A stretch of 64,000 bases of DNA, taken from the NCBI GenBank assembly GCA_025266875.1, contig JALLLT010000013.1, forward strand, positions 434,001-498,000, in the 5' to 3' direction. The notes beneath the pieces were generated by a model. It searched no databases. It had not been told where the DNA came from and worked only from the letters and a program-made list of their open reading frames with translations. Shown here piece after piece: positions 24,405 to 36,130 of the stretch (its first letter is position 1; each line of letters begins with the position of its first letter). A program made the position numbers and the translations under genes. This stretch comes from Fennellomyces sp. T-0311. Its lineage: Eukaryota > Mucoromycota > Mucoromycetes > Mucorales > Lichtheimiaceae.

Positions 24405-26634
24405 ATGTCGTTGACAACCATGACCAGCTACAGACCATCTCCATTGCAGGTCGACAATGTCCAGCAACAACAACAACAGCCAACAACCCACCGTCGCCGC
24501 TTCTCTTCCGCCTCCGTCATTGCCCAAATTACGCTTCTAGGGTATCCGCCCAAGATTCAGCCGCAATCCTCTGCCACGAGGGATCAAAGTCGGGGTGATC
24601 ACCGTTCTTCCCGCCGCTCCCTTCACCATGTCACTGACATTGACACTGTTATGGAATTGTGTCCTCCGTCCGTTCGGGATTGCACTGAATTGGACGCTGT
24701 TGACCAGGAAGCCGGCTGTATTCTGATCGCCCTCGCGAACCATGACCCCAAAGTCAAACCAAGCGACCTTGTGAAGGTTCGTTTTTCTATAAAGTAAAAC
24801 CGAGGAACCGGCTTGTTAATAGTAAGCTATCTAGTCGGTGGCAAAAAGTGATACAGAAAGCACAAGCAGTAGCAGCAGCAGCAGCAGTAGTAGTAGTAGC
24901 AGTAGTAGTGCCAGCAGCGCAACAAGCACACCTACCAAAAGCCCTGCTAGCAACGGTGGCAATTCCATGTCGATCAGCAACCTGCTAGGTAAGTGTCGGC
25001 TGCTCGACGGACCGCAGAGATATTAAAAAAGAAAACCCACATAATGATGAACATTATCACAGGCAATGATGGTATATTGACATCTGTGAGTATCTTTTTT
25101 TAAATGTTTCATGGGGGCCTACTGGATTAGGCAAGATGTGGGGGAGCATATGCTTAAATCGGTTTCTTTTTTATTTTATTTTTTTTGGTGCAGCCAGAGG
25201 AACAAGAAAAGGCTCAAGGAGTGCAAGCGGAGAACCCTACTAGCAATGTGACCTGGCCAGAAAGTATGTGTGTTAATATATATAAATGGCTTCCCCTTTT
25301 ATCATGCAGCACAGAGAGAATGCATGCTTACCGATTACTATAAAATGATGTAGGTCGATCTGCATATGAGCAGACAAACAACCTTTCCACGGAGTCGGAT
25401 CCGATTATGATCCTGGCGGCTGCTGCTGCGGCAGTAAACGAGGAAGACCAAAACAAAGCAGCGTCGGACAGTGGCCATCACAATGTCATGCGATCATATG
25501 GTAGGAGAACTCGTCATTGTTGGGCGTAAGAAAATACGGAGCCGTTATTAAAGCATCTATAAACAATATGAAACAGGTTACTCCCACGAGTTGCCGGAAG
25601 AAACAAGACCCGCCAAGCGCAAATGGCAGGGCTACCATTACAGCCATGGCGAGAGTGCGGCCCAGCCCGCTGAGGATGCGCCGGACATCTACAGCGAAAA
25701 GCGTCACCGATACCATCCAACAGACAGCACGTGGCAGCAGGATCTATCGGCTCATGAGGTGACATGTTGTTCCTGCTATCCTTCGCTATCCAGGTCTTGG
25801 AAACAGCTACTGATAAGCCTCAATAGATGGACGGTCGGCCAGGCGCCTCCAAAAACGCCTTCTCATGGCAATATTTATCCATGGTACGAACCCAACAGAT
25901 GTGGTTTTATTTGTTGAGCTCACCGCCGGTATAGAAACAGAACCCGAGGATCAAGCGAAATGCAATGCATGCATACATTACATACATGATTTATACGGAT
26001 ATGACCCATGCACATCCGGTAAGTCGACAGTCTTTCCGAATAGGCACAAACTTTAATTTTTCTTTTCCTTACTCCCTTTTTCAATCAGCATTCTGACAGC
26101 AAGCCTGTGCCTCTGAAAAGCAGCTACCCACGTGACAATGCTGCATCTCCATCCACTGCCGCTAACACGGCCACTCCCAGCGCTCCCCAGTATAGCCCCA
26201 ATCGGGCGTATCGCTACCAGCCTGCGAGCGAGGAAGAGCGGCCTGCCTACAACTACAAGACGGAGCTGCCAAACTCGGCTACCAGCAGGCCTCCTGCCGA
26301 ACAGCAGGGCACGTCCGCCTATCCGACACCGGCGCACACCGACCTAGCGATGCAGTACCCTACCGAAAATAGTAACCAGCCCTCATCCGAATCGTCGTCG
26401 TCGTCGTGGTACCGGTCATCGTCCTACCTCAACAATGATCGACTGCATTCGCCCGCGCCCCCTCCACCTCCTCCGTTATCATCGACTGCCATTGTCGATC
26501 GTCCGTTGACAGCGTTCTTGTGGGACGACACGTCTTCCAACAAGCAAACGCATGCACGACAGGAGAGCACGATTGCGCTCCCGCCACTTTCCTCTTCCAC
26601 CTTTGTCAAGTCGTCGCCTTCACCCCGCATATAG
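24405..26634 (+). CDS. Unrecognised ~516-aa disordered protein, possibly a transcriptional regulator
   Basis: Eight exons keep frame: 24405-24776, 24835-24988, 25063-25085, 25194-25263, 25354-25500, 25577-25758, 25827-25883 and 26089-26634. The N-terminus carries a Gln run and RRRFSSASV (basic, serine-rich). The best-ordered part is about residues 90-124 (DAVDQEAGCILIALANHDPKV), which looks like a short conserved helix. Exon 2 encodes a poly-Ser tract of 15 or more residues from an AGC/AGT microsatellite. KRKWQGYHYSHG contains a possible nuclear localisation signal. The last exon is rich in Pro, Ser and Tyr, including a seven-proline run. Low-complexity composition and small exons suggest a nuclear regulatory protein, which is inference; no DNA-binding domain is visible. 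Confidence 0.65.
24862..24912. repeat. AGC/AGT trinucleotide microsatellite in coding sequence
   Basis: A run of AGCAGC and AGTAGT units, in frame, encodes polyserine in the disordered protein at 24405-26634. Length variation here would alter the protein without shifting frame. Confidence 0.8.
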
Positions 26635-28770
26635 ATATCCTCCTTTCGATCTGTTTCCGCTATACACACCTTCAAGTGTATGACTCTCTCTCTCTCTCTT
26701 GACAAACCTTGTCGCTTTAATACTCGCCTCTTTTTTTTGTATCTTTTTCGCCCATGTTTCCCCTTTCAGCAACACACACCTCGCCCGTACTGTTTATTGT
26801 TTTGTACATCGTTGTCTCGCCTTCTTCCCTTTCCAAAAAAGAAAAACTCGAAAATAATATCGCGTTTGTTAGCCACTTGTCGGATAAATATTTGCCGCGC
26901 CACCCGACCTTGTCCTTTCTCCATGACCTTGGCGCGAAGTACGTGAGCACGCGAGATCTCTCAAGTGCATTCGCCAGTGCACATGAGTGGTGGTGAGTCC
27001 AAATGCAAAAAATAGAATCTGGGACGACCCGTCGTTTCTCCGGCAGAATGTTTAAATGGGTTGCTATTTTTGTCACCAGGGCCGAAGCAGCCAACCATTG
27101 CATTAAAAATCTGTCAAAAGTGCGTTACAACGAGTGGGTCGCATAGGGAGGGTCGCGCGTAGGATAGTTTCGTCCTGAAAGGTGGTTCAATGGAACCTTC
27201 TGCTCGACGAGTGCGTGCCAGGCACAAGAAGCACGTTCTCACTTTAAGATCATCCGATGGCACTTTGGTTATTAAGTCATACCACCACTTTCTCATAACC
27301 CCTTTACTGCAGATACAGTGCCATGGGAGGTCTCGACAAAAAGGTGCGGACTTTGGCCCTATCGATTGTGTACATGCATTATGACCCCCCAAGCTAATTG
27401 TTGCGTAGTATGTATAGCAAAACACAACCTTTTGTTTTGTTTTTGTTTCTCTTTAGACCATTGTTGAATAGCGTCACCTTACATTTCTAAAGAGATCGGA
27501 AGTGGATGGCGACGAGCAGCAGGCGCTTGTGCCGTTCTTTGTCAAAACGCTGGCCTTTTGTTTCCACTGTGCTGACTTGTCTCCATCATGAAAACGCATG
27601 CTTTTGGCAATTATCACGAGGGACGGCAACCCAAGGATGAAATGAATCAGGATCCTGCATGGGCATCGACAGGCTGGGAAAAACGCATCAAACATGCATG
27701 AGCACACAACCGCGGGTGAACACATACACACATAATATACGTTTGCCAAGCCTGAGCGCATCGGCCACCCCGGAGCCGCTTGTTTTCTTTATTGAACTGG
27801 ACAGAAGAGTGAATAGTAGCCACTTGCTGGGAATCCTAAACCAACCTCGAGGTCGAGATGTGTGGCGAAAAAGCAACCATCCAAAATGCTGGGCGGATAT
27901 CAAATGCTGCGATCTGTCACACATCGCGATAGCGTCGCGTATCACTAGAAAAAAAAAAACGCCTCTCCCTCTCCGCTCAATCACCATGCTCATTGGTCAC
28001 GCCGTCTCCATAGGCTTGGGAAAATGAACGTATTGTTTGGACGCGACAGCTTTTGTTTACTGTGTTTGATGTTTTTTGCTCATCAAAACAGTGGAAAGCG
28101 GTCGTGCATCTATCATTTGTGACAACTGTGTACTGTCTGTGTAACCGAATGACAGGTTTTTTTTTGATTTGGCGATGGGCGGAACGCTCCGGGTCATGCT
28201 TTCATAATTCATTATCGCACGACTTTTGATCTCATTCGATAGCCATGGGTAATTCAGCACACCAGGCATGGTGGCGGGTGAAGCGTTGGAAAAAAATAGC
28301 TGGGCGGGATATCTATCCTGTGAGATGGACGACGATTTCGCCATGTGTCACAAAGAAGGCTTGTTTGTGAAAGAAAACATACTGCTGTCTTTCCATTGTT
28401 CATTCGGCACAAGCTTCCCTCAACCGAATGGAGGCTGACGAATTAAACAACGGCTTACCTAAAAAAAAACGATGGGGGTCCAAAGGAGGCAAAAAAAAAG
28501 TGGGGACCTAGGGGGGTGTATGGAAGAGCATGTACAAGCAGTGAGCACAAGAGAGATCCGGGTGCCTCACCAATGTGAAGCACTTTTACACAAATAGCAC
28601 GGTCCTCTTTTTTTTTCTTTCTTTCCCTTTCCCTCTCTTTTTTTTTCTTCCCCCCGCAACTGTTTCGAAAACCAAGTGCCAGGAAGTCCAAGTGGGAAAA
28701 TTCTTACTTATTATATATATATATTTTGCTTCTTTACCCCTCCGCGTAACTTTTTACTCAAGTCATTGCC
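26635..28770. other. Intergenic, with two weak short open frames
   Basis: A 37-codon plus-strand frame at 27588-27701 (starting MKTHAFGNYHEGRQ) and a 95-codon minus-strand frame at 28344-28057 (starting MAKSSSISQDRYPAQ) have plausible starts and composition but no recognised family. The last 200 bp has CT-rich tracts and a TATATATATATAT element near 28711, probably the promoter of the kinase gene. Confidence 0.35.
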
Positions 28771-30726
28771 ATGACAACGATTGCGCGCGAGGCAGCAGCA
28801 CCGCCGCTACGTAGCGAGGCTTCACACGGAAGTAGCGCGACCGATTCGTCCCGCGTTCTCGGGTCTACGTCGACCGGCCGTACTTCCGCACGCTCGTTCA
28901 AGCGAGCTTCCGGTTCTCAGGCACGCCGACCATCAAGCATACATGACCATCATTCACCGGTGTCTCCCACCCCTTTTGCTGCTGCTCGTGCCACCGCCGC
29001 TAGTTTACGAAAACAGCGCTCAGCGTACAAACCACCTAGCGACTTTAAGGTAAATAGATATAAAAAAATGGCTGTCGATTCGCTATATATAACTTTTTTT
29101 AATTTTTGCTTTTTTACACACTAAAAAAAATAATATATATATTTAGTCGGTGTGGCGATCACCCGGCTGCAACTGTCAGATCCCCGATATTATTAAAGAG
29201 GCATACCAGCGACTGCAACAACTGCATCGATCTCACAAAGTGGCTCCTGCAGACGATAAAAAAGAAGACCCGACGCCCAATCTTCATCGAGTAAGTCCAT
29301 TTCGTAAAAGAAGAAAAAAAATGTGTGCTCTTTTTTTAATTGGAAAAACTGATCATTGTTATGGTTCCGGAACCAGGATCCATGGCGCCCCGTTTTCCGG
29401 TCACCTGACATCATCCCATTGCCGCCTATCACCAAAGCCCCCAAACAGCACGCCGTGTTTGACGCCAAGGTCCGCAAAGTTTTACCGCGTTCCAAAATAC
29501 TGGAACTGAACCCGCGCGACATTTACATTGGCATGGAACGTGTGGGTAGTGGGTACGTCTGAAAAAAAAAACTTTTGTATGTCCTTATAGATGTGTTTTC
29601 TAAATATAATTTTGCGTTTTTTTTTTGGTGCCATGTAGAGCAAACGGTGCCGTGATTAGCGCTAGTAAGCGATCGAGTAAAAAGGCACAGGTGGCGATAA
29701 AGCGATGCTATATCGAAGACCACGACACGCATCATCATACATATATTCTGCGGGAGTTGCGTATCATGGGATGCATGTCGCATACCAATCTCATCGAACT
29801 GACGGAGGCCTGTATGTGGGGCGATTATCTTTGGATGGCCATGGAATTGATGACCTGTTCCGTCTTTGGCTTACTCTTCAATGTCAGCGTCGGTCTCCCG
29901 GAAAGTTATGCCGTTCGCATTGCGCATGAGGTTAGTCAGCATAGCACCAAGAAAAAATATAGTTTTGATATATATATTTGTTGCTGTTCTATAGGTTCTT
30001 GAAGGTTTGGTTTACCTTCATGCACGCAACTACATGCATCGCGATGTAAAGTGCGAAAACATCTTACTGAGCCGCAGTGGGCAGGTCAAGCTCGGTAATT
30101 ACCACCGATTAGTCTACTTTTTGTTTGTCACTCATATTTATCTGTTTTAGCTGACTTTGGACTTGCGACGCCTTTGAATAAGACCAATTCCGCTCGACTG
30201 GGTACTGCAAAGGTATATAACCAAAAATGATCACTGAACAAATGGATGAGTAACAAGGTTTTTTTTATGACTTTTAGTGGATGGCTCCGGAAGTGGTATC
30301 GGAAACACCATACACCGAAAACGTTGATATTTGGTCACTGGCCATCACCATGATTGAGATGATGGATCGTGTGCCACCTCTCTACTATCTTGATGGCAAC
30401 CGCGAAATCTTTGCAGAGATTTTATACGGACAACAGCCAAACTTTAATTTCACCATGCCATCTCCAGCCATGGCGGAGCTTATTGCATGGATGCTGGATT
30501 CAGATGGCAAGCGTCGTCCGGGCGCCAAATGCGTATTAACGGTAAACAAAAAAAGTGGTCATCATGACTTTTTTTTTTCTAATCCATTCTATATTAGCGC
30601 ATCAAGCAAGAAATGATGTCCGGAGGCCTCAAATGCGCTCGTCCAGCGGACTTGGGCGCACTTGTCCAAGAAGTGTTTCCAGCAGATGCCAAGCCAAAAC
30701 AGCAGCAGGAGATCACTGAGCTGTAA
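28771..30726 (+). CDS. PAK/STE20-family Ser/Thr protein kinase
   Basis: Eight exons: 28771-29049, 29147-29290, 29377-29552, 29639-29930, 29995-30094, 30151-30212, 30278-30541 and 30598-30726; 481 aa. Residues 1-190 are Ser/Arg/Pro-rich and disordered. The kinase domain starts near 190 with glycine loop GSGANGAV. The ATP lysine is about 221 (VAIKR), the catalytic aspartate about 314 (HRDVKCEN), then DFG about 332 and MAPEVV near 353. The sub-domain spacing and the WMAPE context match STE20/PAK kinases. I could not see a CRIB (Cdc42/Rac-binding) box in the N-terminus, and the loop reads HRDVKCEN instead of the usual HRDIKSDN. A role in Cdc42-linked or other MAP-kinase signalling is inferred from the family only. 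Confidence 0.9.
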
Positions 30727-30890
30727 ACCCCCAAAAATGCTATTTCGTTTTTAACCCTGATTCTATTCATTGTATATACTTCGCTCTCCCTATTTAGCAC
30801 CGTTTTCTTTCATTTAATCCTACTTGTTTGTACATAAGCTTCTTATTTTATAATGTATAAAAATATATATCACCAACGACAAGGTATCAT

Positions 30891-31127
30891 TTATTGTTGA
30901 GTTGCGTTGCCCGAATCCTTCGCGGCCTGTGCTTGTTCTTTTTGAATGTCGGTCATTTCAGCAAGCAGTGCATCCACCTTGGCCATCAAGGTTCCTGTCC
31001 TGGACTCCACTTGATCCATCAAGTTTTCGGCATCTTCAGCTTCCTTTAACCATTTGCGCAGATCGGAATCGGTGGCATCACCTCCTTCTGGGATCGTTTT
31101 TTCTGAATTCAAAATGGTGGGCGACAT
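30891..31127 (-). CDS. Small (~78-aa) coiled-coil protein
   Basis: The frame from ATG at 31127 to the stop at 30891 encodes MSPTILNSEKT followed by a long amphipathic helix (DLRKWLKEAEDAENLMDQV, ESRTGTLMAKVDALLAEM) and a Gln/Ala-rich tail. The same frame is open up to an ATG at 31205, which would give 104 aa. I prefer the internal start because the upstream part is not helix-like. Heptads of L/M/V suggest a coiled coil. Size and pattern are loosely like the UPF0184/bublin group, which I can neither confirm nor exclude. It faces the kinase gene tail to tail with about 165 bp between. Confidence 0.55.
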   Translation of the reverse strand: MSPTILNSEKTIPEGGDATDSDLRKWLKEAEDAENLMDQVESRTGTLMAKVDALLAEMTDIQKEQAQAAKDSGNATQQ

Positions 31128-32410
31128 TGCGGTCTTGGAAAGAAAGCAAGCCAGATGATTTTGCCTCGATTGTTTCATAGCCCCTTCCATGCAGACCCAA
31201 TTCATATCTGTTTGTGTTCAAAAGATGCCGCCCGCTCTCGCTTTTGACAACGCTAATATTTGATCTACACTTTTGAGATGAAATTTTTCCTTACTCGTGC
31301 GTATTACCGAAATGTTCACCATGAAGACATTCGCGTGTTTTGCTACGGCCGTCGGGTAACTTTAGGTAGCCGAGAGGTTTTTTTCTATTCAATATACCGT
31401 TTCCGCGCCATAACTTGGCTCCCAGTTGTTTGTATACATGCCCAACAACGTAAAAAAAATCATGCATGTAACCATGGTGCGGGTAACTGGTGTCCAAGTA
31501 ACCGACGCATCAACAACTGTTGGTTGTATATCTACTTTGTAAGGTTCTCCTATTACCTAATCAGCTAAAGTATTGCAGTGGCTGCTGCATGCCAAGTAGA
31601 ATCTGCTGCCATGGTGACTGACTTCAAACTGAAAGCAATTACCGCGTATTATTAGAAAAATCTGTAATGCAACTGATCGTCTCTATGCATTTTTAAAGAA
31701 GTTGGACCGATGGATCGCCATCTTGCTCCAGTATATGCATTGCATAAACGAATTCGTACGGCTGCTTGTATATTTTTTAACCCCCTTGATATTGCTAACC
31801 CCGCATTTTTCTAAACTAGGGGATGATGGTCGATTGTGCTGCACACGATCGACATGGATAATTTTGAGGATGACTGTAATATACGCTTTCCTTTCTGATA
31901 ACGATTCCTATGAATAAATTAACAGCAACAAATATTGATAATTTCATATCAGCAGTGCATGAATGGACGGAGAATAAGCCTCAGCTTAAGTCTCGTTCTT
32001 TTAATAGGCTTAACTGGATAATGCATGTCACTCGCCTACCATCCGTCCAAAGAGATGGATGTATTCTAATAACTACCATGATACAATACTATCCATGTTT
32101 CTATGTACCGAGAAGATTGGATTCGAGCAAAGTCGGACTCAACGAAGGGACTATGCTTCGATCAGGAAAAAAAAAGTCGCGTTAGGCTCGTGCTTTGTGG
32201 AACAATCTTCTGTCACGGCCATTACCGCTCGCAGCGGCACCGAGCGAGAGCGTGGATCAGTGAATTATTTAGACTTTGAAGGCTTTGACCGACAATAGCC
32301 TCGGTTGCGGTCTATGAATAGCACCGATTAAAATAGGCTTGCTGAGAACCCAACTAGTCTCCGCAGGAAAAAGTGCCACCTTTTTTCACTACTCAATACC
32401 TAATTGCGCC
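31128..32410. other. Intergenic, no gene recognised
   Basis: Only short, unbiased open frames are present. The right end is the promoter of CDK10; no clear TATA element is seen there. Confidence 0.45.
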
Positions 32411-33949
32411 ATGGCCAACAACGACAAGCAAAAGGAAGTTCGGCAATCCAAACTGACCACGGTTCGAGGATCCACCATTACATTCAAAGAATTTCCGTTC
32501 TATGGCGATTGTCGAGACGTTGATGATTTTCAAAAACTCAATCGCGTGGGTGAAGGTACTTATGGCGTTGTATAGTACGTGTTCCATGCAATCAAGAAAA
32601 TCGAGAAAGGCTTACAGTTATTGCTGAATCGTGTAGCAGAGTGAAAGATACGAAAACAAAGCAGATCGTTGCGTTGAAAAAGATTCGAATGGAGCGCGAG
32701 ACAGACGGCATGCCCATTTCGAGTTTACGTGAAATATCTATACTGAAGCGAATGAAGCGTGCGTATCTTTGGTTGATAGGACAGGTTAGGATCTATGGAT
32801 TAATGAGCGTCATTGTAGACCCAAATATCGTCAATGTCACGGACGTTGCAGTGGGCCCAAAGCTGGAATCGATATTTCTGGTCATGGAGTATTGCGAGCA
32901 GGTAACAAAAGATTTGTAAGCTGTGCATCATTGTCGATCTCACCTGTATTCATAGGATTTAGGAACTTTGCTGGACATGGTTCCTACTCCATACACGCCA
33001 TCTGAAGGTTAGTATCCGCAGTGGATTGGGGGCCAAGAAGAGTGGCTAAGTGCATGATGTAGTGAAATGTCTAATGTTACAACTGCTACGGGGATTGGAA
33101 CACTGTCACAACCACTCGATCATACACAGGTAAAGCAAGCGACAGGACAGTGAAGGAAATACGGATGATATTGAGGTTACGGGGATAGAGATTTGAAAAT
33201 GTCAAACCTGTTACTGACATCCACCGGATTGCTCAAGATTGGTAAGTTTAATATATCCAACGGATCCACGGTATTGTCGTTCTAACCTTTTGCTATTCCA
33301 GCTGATTTTGGCTTGGCTCGTGCAGTAAGCCAGGCCAACAAACCAATGACACCCAATGTTGTCACGTTATGGTACCGCGCACCTGAGCTACTCTTTGGTG
33401 AAGCCACGTACACAACGGCAGTGGACCTATGGTCAGCTGGATGTATTCTAGGCGAATTGATGCAACACCGACCGCTGTTACCTGGAAACACTGAACAAGC
33501 CGAGTTGGATCTGATTGTCAAGCTCCTGGGAACGCCCAATGAGCATATCTGGCCCGGCTTCTCGAAATTGCCCTTAGCCAAGGTGTTGGTTTTACCGAAA
33601 CAAGAGTAGGTTGCTCAGACATGCAGAAAAAGGCTTAGCGTTTGGAGTTAAAATCGATATGTTCTTTTAGTTACAACAGTATCAAGACGGTGTTCCCGCG
33701 TTACAGCGAAAACACGATAGGATTGTTGGCGGGCTTGCTCACGTACAACCCGCGCAAACGACTGACGGTGAAGCAAGCGCTAACGCACTCGTACTTTTTC
33801 GAGTCACCGAGAGGTAGAAAAAAGAAATAGCCTTATTCACGCAGCCGTGCGGATGTGGACTGATATGGGAAAAACACATAGCACAAGATCCGTCGATGTT
33901 ACCTACATACCCCGAAATCCGCAATCATCTGTCTGAAAAGGAAAAGTAA
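32411..33949 (+). CDS. CDK10: Cyclin-dependent kinase, CDK10 type
   Basis: Nine exons: 32411-32574, 32637-32758, 32819-32901, 32956-33007, 33063-33129, 33189-33241, 33302-33605, 33671-33813 and 33882-33949; 351 aa versus about 360 in human CDK10. Motifs: glycine loop [11 protein letters not shown] lysine about 69 (VALKK), PISSLRE helix at 81-87, [20 protein letters not shown], catalytic aspartate about 164 ([12 protein letters not shown]), DFGLARA near 182, WYRAPELL, and the CDK10-like tail [10 protein letters not shown] and [11 protein letters not shown]. The last intron (33814-33881) is chosen because it restores that tail. CDK10 partners cyclin M and acts in transcription and proliferation control in animals; its fungal role is not established here. 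Confidence 0.93.
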
Positions 33950-34439
33950 GTGTATTTTTTGGGGTGTTTTTTGGGCGGGTTGCTTATGTATAATGAGATG
34001 TGGAGTCATAATATAACGGACTATATAGATCACGGCGCGCACACGATGACGACAGAAAGAAAAAGATGGCGCACGCGGGAGAGGCAGTGGATGGAGACAG
34101 CAAGATATTTGGAACTCAATACAAAAAGAGAAAGGTTTAGAGGTTTGGGGGTATACTACACTGATGCAGGGTATATGCTTGTTTCGATGGGGGATGGGTC
34201 GTCGCAGATGGTTTTCTCGGATTCAGGGATGTTTGAGATGTCCCCTGTGGCCGGGTCGACGCGGGATACTTGGCACACGCGGGCAGAATGAACTTGAGCC
34301 CATGGTACAATCGGAATCACGCGGTACTTGAGCACCCCTCGCACAGTTAATTCATATGGATAACGTATCAACAATGACCTAAACCCAATCGTGTTGAGTC
34401 TTCCCGTCGATAAATGAACCTATCCTCCTCCCTCATCTA
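33950..34439. terminator. Convergent 3' region between CDK10 and VAC7
   Basis: About 490 bp between two stop codons facing each other. It has a GAAAGAAAAAGATGG-type purine-rich stretch but no coding signal. It probably holds both polyadenylation sites. Confidence 0.35.
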
Positions 34440-36130
34440 TTACCATCGCTCATTTCCACTGCTATCCCCTTTGGTCTTGCCCGGGTTCTTGATTTGTATC
34501 TGGCTGGATGCCACGCTGACGCTGGGTTTGAAGAACCGGGCTGCTTGAAACACAAGTGGCTCGTCAAGCTGGTATATCGTCCCCAGAAACTCGACAGGGG
34601 CCGCCAATGCTATTCATGTAATTCGGGTTTGAGTAATTGTTTTTCGTTCCTTGGTCGACACACACAATATGACGCATTGCTACCTGATGATGTATTGTTT
34701 ATTGCCATCTGGGCAGTAGGTACGTAATGGCTGGAAGCAAACACGCTGAACGACGCATGTGATATTTGAACCGACCAAAAGTTGGAGTTTCTGCGGATGG
34801 GGGATCAGTATTTGTGCTTGTTGGGGGGAGTATATGCGTGTGTGTATATGTGTATGGAAAGAGAGACAGAGAGTGATACCAACCTGGCACGCACATGAAG
34901 ATCAAAGAACAGTTCCTTGGTGGACCCGAGTACATTGGACAGCTCCAACACCTCGACGGAAGTCAATGGCAGGGCTGTGAGTACCAGCATGAACCACATG
35001 GTTGTCGTGGCTACACAAGCGCTGAACAGTGCCCAGAGGGCTATTGTTTTTCGTCTGTTGGTGTCCCCGCTGTTTGCACAAATTGTTGGATAAATTGGAT
35101 AAATAACAATAGGAAAAAAACGGTTTGATCTACCTCTTACACACTGCTTGCCGGCGTTTTCTTTTCCCGTTGGAAGCGAAGCGAGGCAGCAAAGGCGCTG
35201 CCTCTTCGTCCGCGTCGCTCGGGTACCAGTCATGCTTCGGGTGGTGTCGCTTGTAGTGCGGCGGCCGAAACGGTGAGGAGCGAAGCATTGCAGTGGGTGG
35301 CAATTCGGACACAGCGGAACGTAGCACAGGCCGGCGTGGTTTGCTGTAGTATGCGTCTCCATCGGTGTGCCGCTTGAAATCATGACTGGCCGACCATTGA
35401 AAGGAAGCCGGGAGCGTGGGATACATGGAGCTATGATCGCGGTACACAAATGCTTCCTGTTCATCCGAGTCTATTTTTCCCAACGGCAACGTTTTTGTGT
35501 CATTGAACTGGTCCCCCCTTATCACACATACACGCACACACACGCACACACCCCCAAAACCAAAACTTACCATTTGCGTCCAACACTGCATCGCTCAGGT
35601 TCTGTGCAAAGATCTCGGTTGGTTTGACCAGCGATTTATGAGGCCGTCGTCTATTTCGTTTGGTGGGTGCGCGCGTGGACTCGCTGCCCGATCGTACGCT
35701 TTTCGTGTCGCTCTGTTTTAAAAATCAAAGATGTATCAGCCTATTGCATGAATTACTTCATGTTAGAAAGGCAGAAATAAACCTGTGATCCACTGCCAGC
35801 TTGACGTCTGGTTTTTTCATTATGCGAGAAGATCGACTGCTGTTCGGGAAACACGGCCGTTTCAATGGTAAGTTGCCGTTCTTGGTTTTGCTGTTGCTGT
35901 TGTTGCTGCTGTTGCTCAGGATACAGGTCACGTTGCTTTTTGTTGCCAGGTGTTTTGAGTGCCATGTTCTGTTGCAATCGCTCAAGGGTCATCAATCGTG
36001 AAGCGTCTGAGCTGTGTATTGCAGTCAGTTTCGGGCGACCTGCGGGTGGTCTGCTGACAGTCGAACCACCTTCTTTTTTCAAGTCGCCCTCGATGGTGGA
36101 CGAGACCGTGCCTTCGGATTTATCATCCAT
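34440..36130 (-). CDS. VAC7: Vac7-like vacuolar membrane regulator of PI(3,5)P2 synthesis
   Basis: Six exons: 36130-35783, 35712-35571, 35470-35134, 35069-34884, 34790-34684 and 34609-34440; 429 aa. The N-terminus is disordered with a poly-Gln run. The Vac7 signature is EIFAQNLSDAVLDAN followed by DSDEQEAFVY, near residues 150-175. One membrane span (TIALWALFSACVATTTMW) lies near 290. The lumenal tail reads HVRARNSNFWSVQIS, FSVFASSHY and PVEFLGTIYQLDEPLVFQ, and ends in a KNPGK motif; the same order occurs in Vac7. Yeast Vac7 activates the Fab1 lipid kinase complex at the vacuole but is far longer (about 1165 aa), so this is a compact form. A TTTTTCTAG acceptor just upstream of the ATG indicates a leader intron. 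Residue numbers are approximate. Confidence 0.88.
35891..35923. repeat. CAG/CTG microsatellite encoding poly-Gln
   Basis: A TTGCTGTTGTTGCTG-type run on the plus strand reads as CAG/CAA on the minus strand and gives about ten glutamines in the disordered N-terminus of the Vac7-like protein. Confidence 0.8.

Noticed and set aside
35572..35712. Minus-strand frame 35591-35130 as a separate gene starting MQCWTQM
   Set aside because: It is a read-through of a VAC7 intron; splicing at 35571/35470 gives the conserved AVLDAN-DSDEQEAFVY junction.
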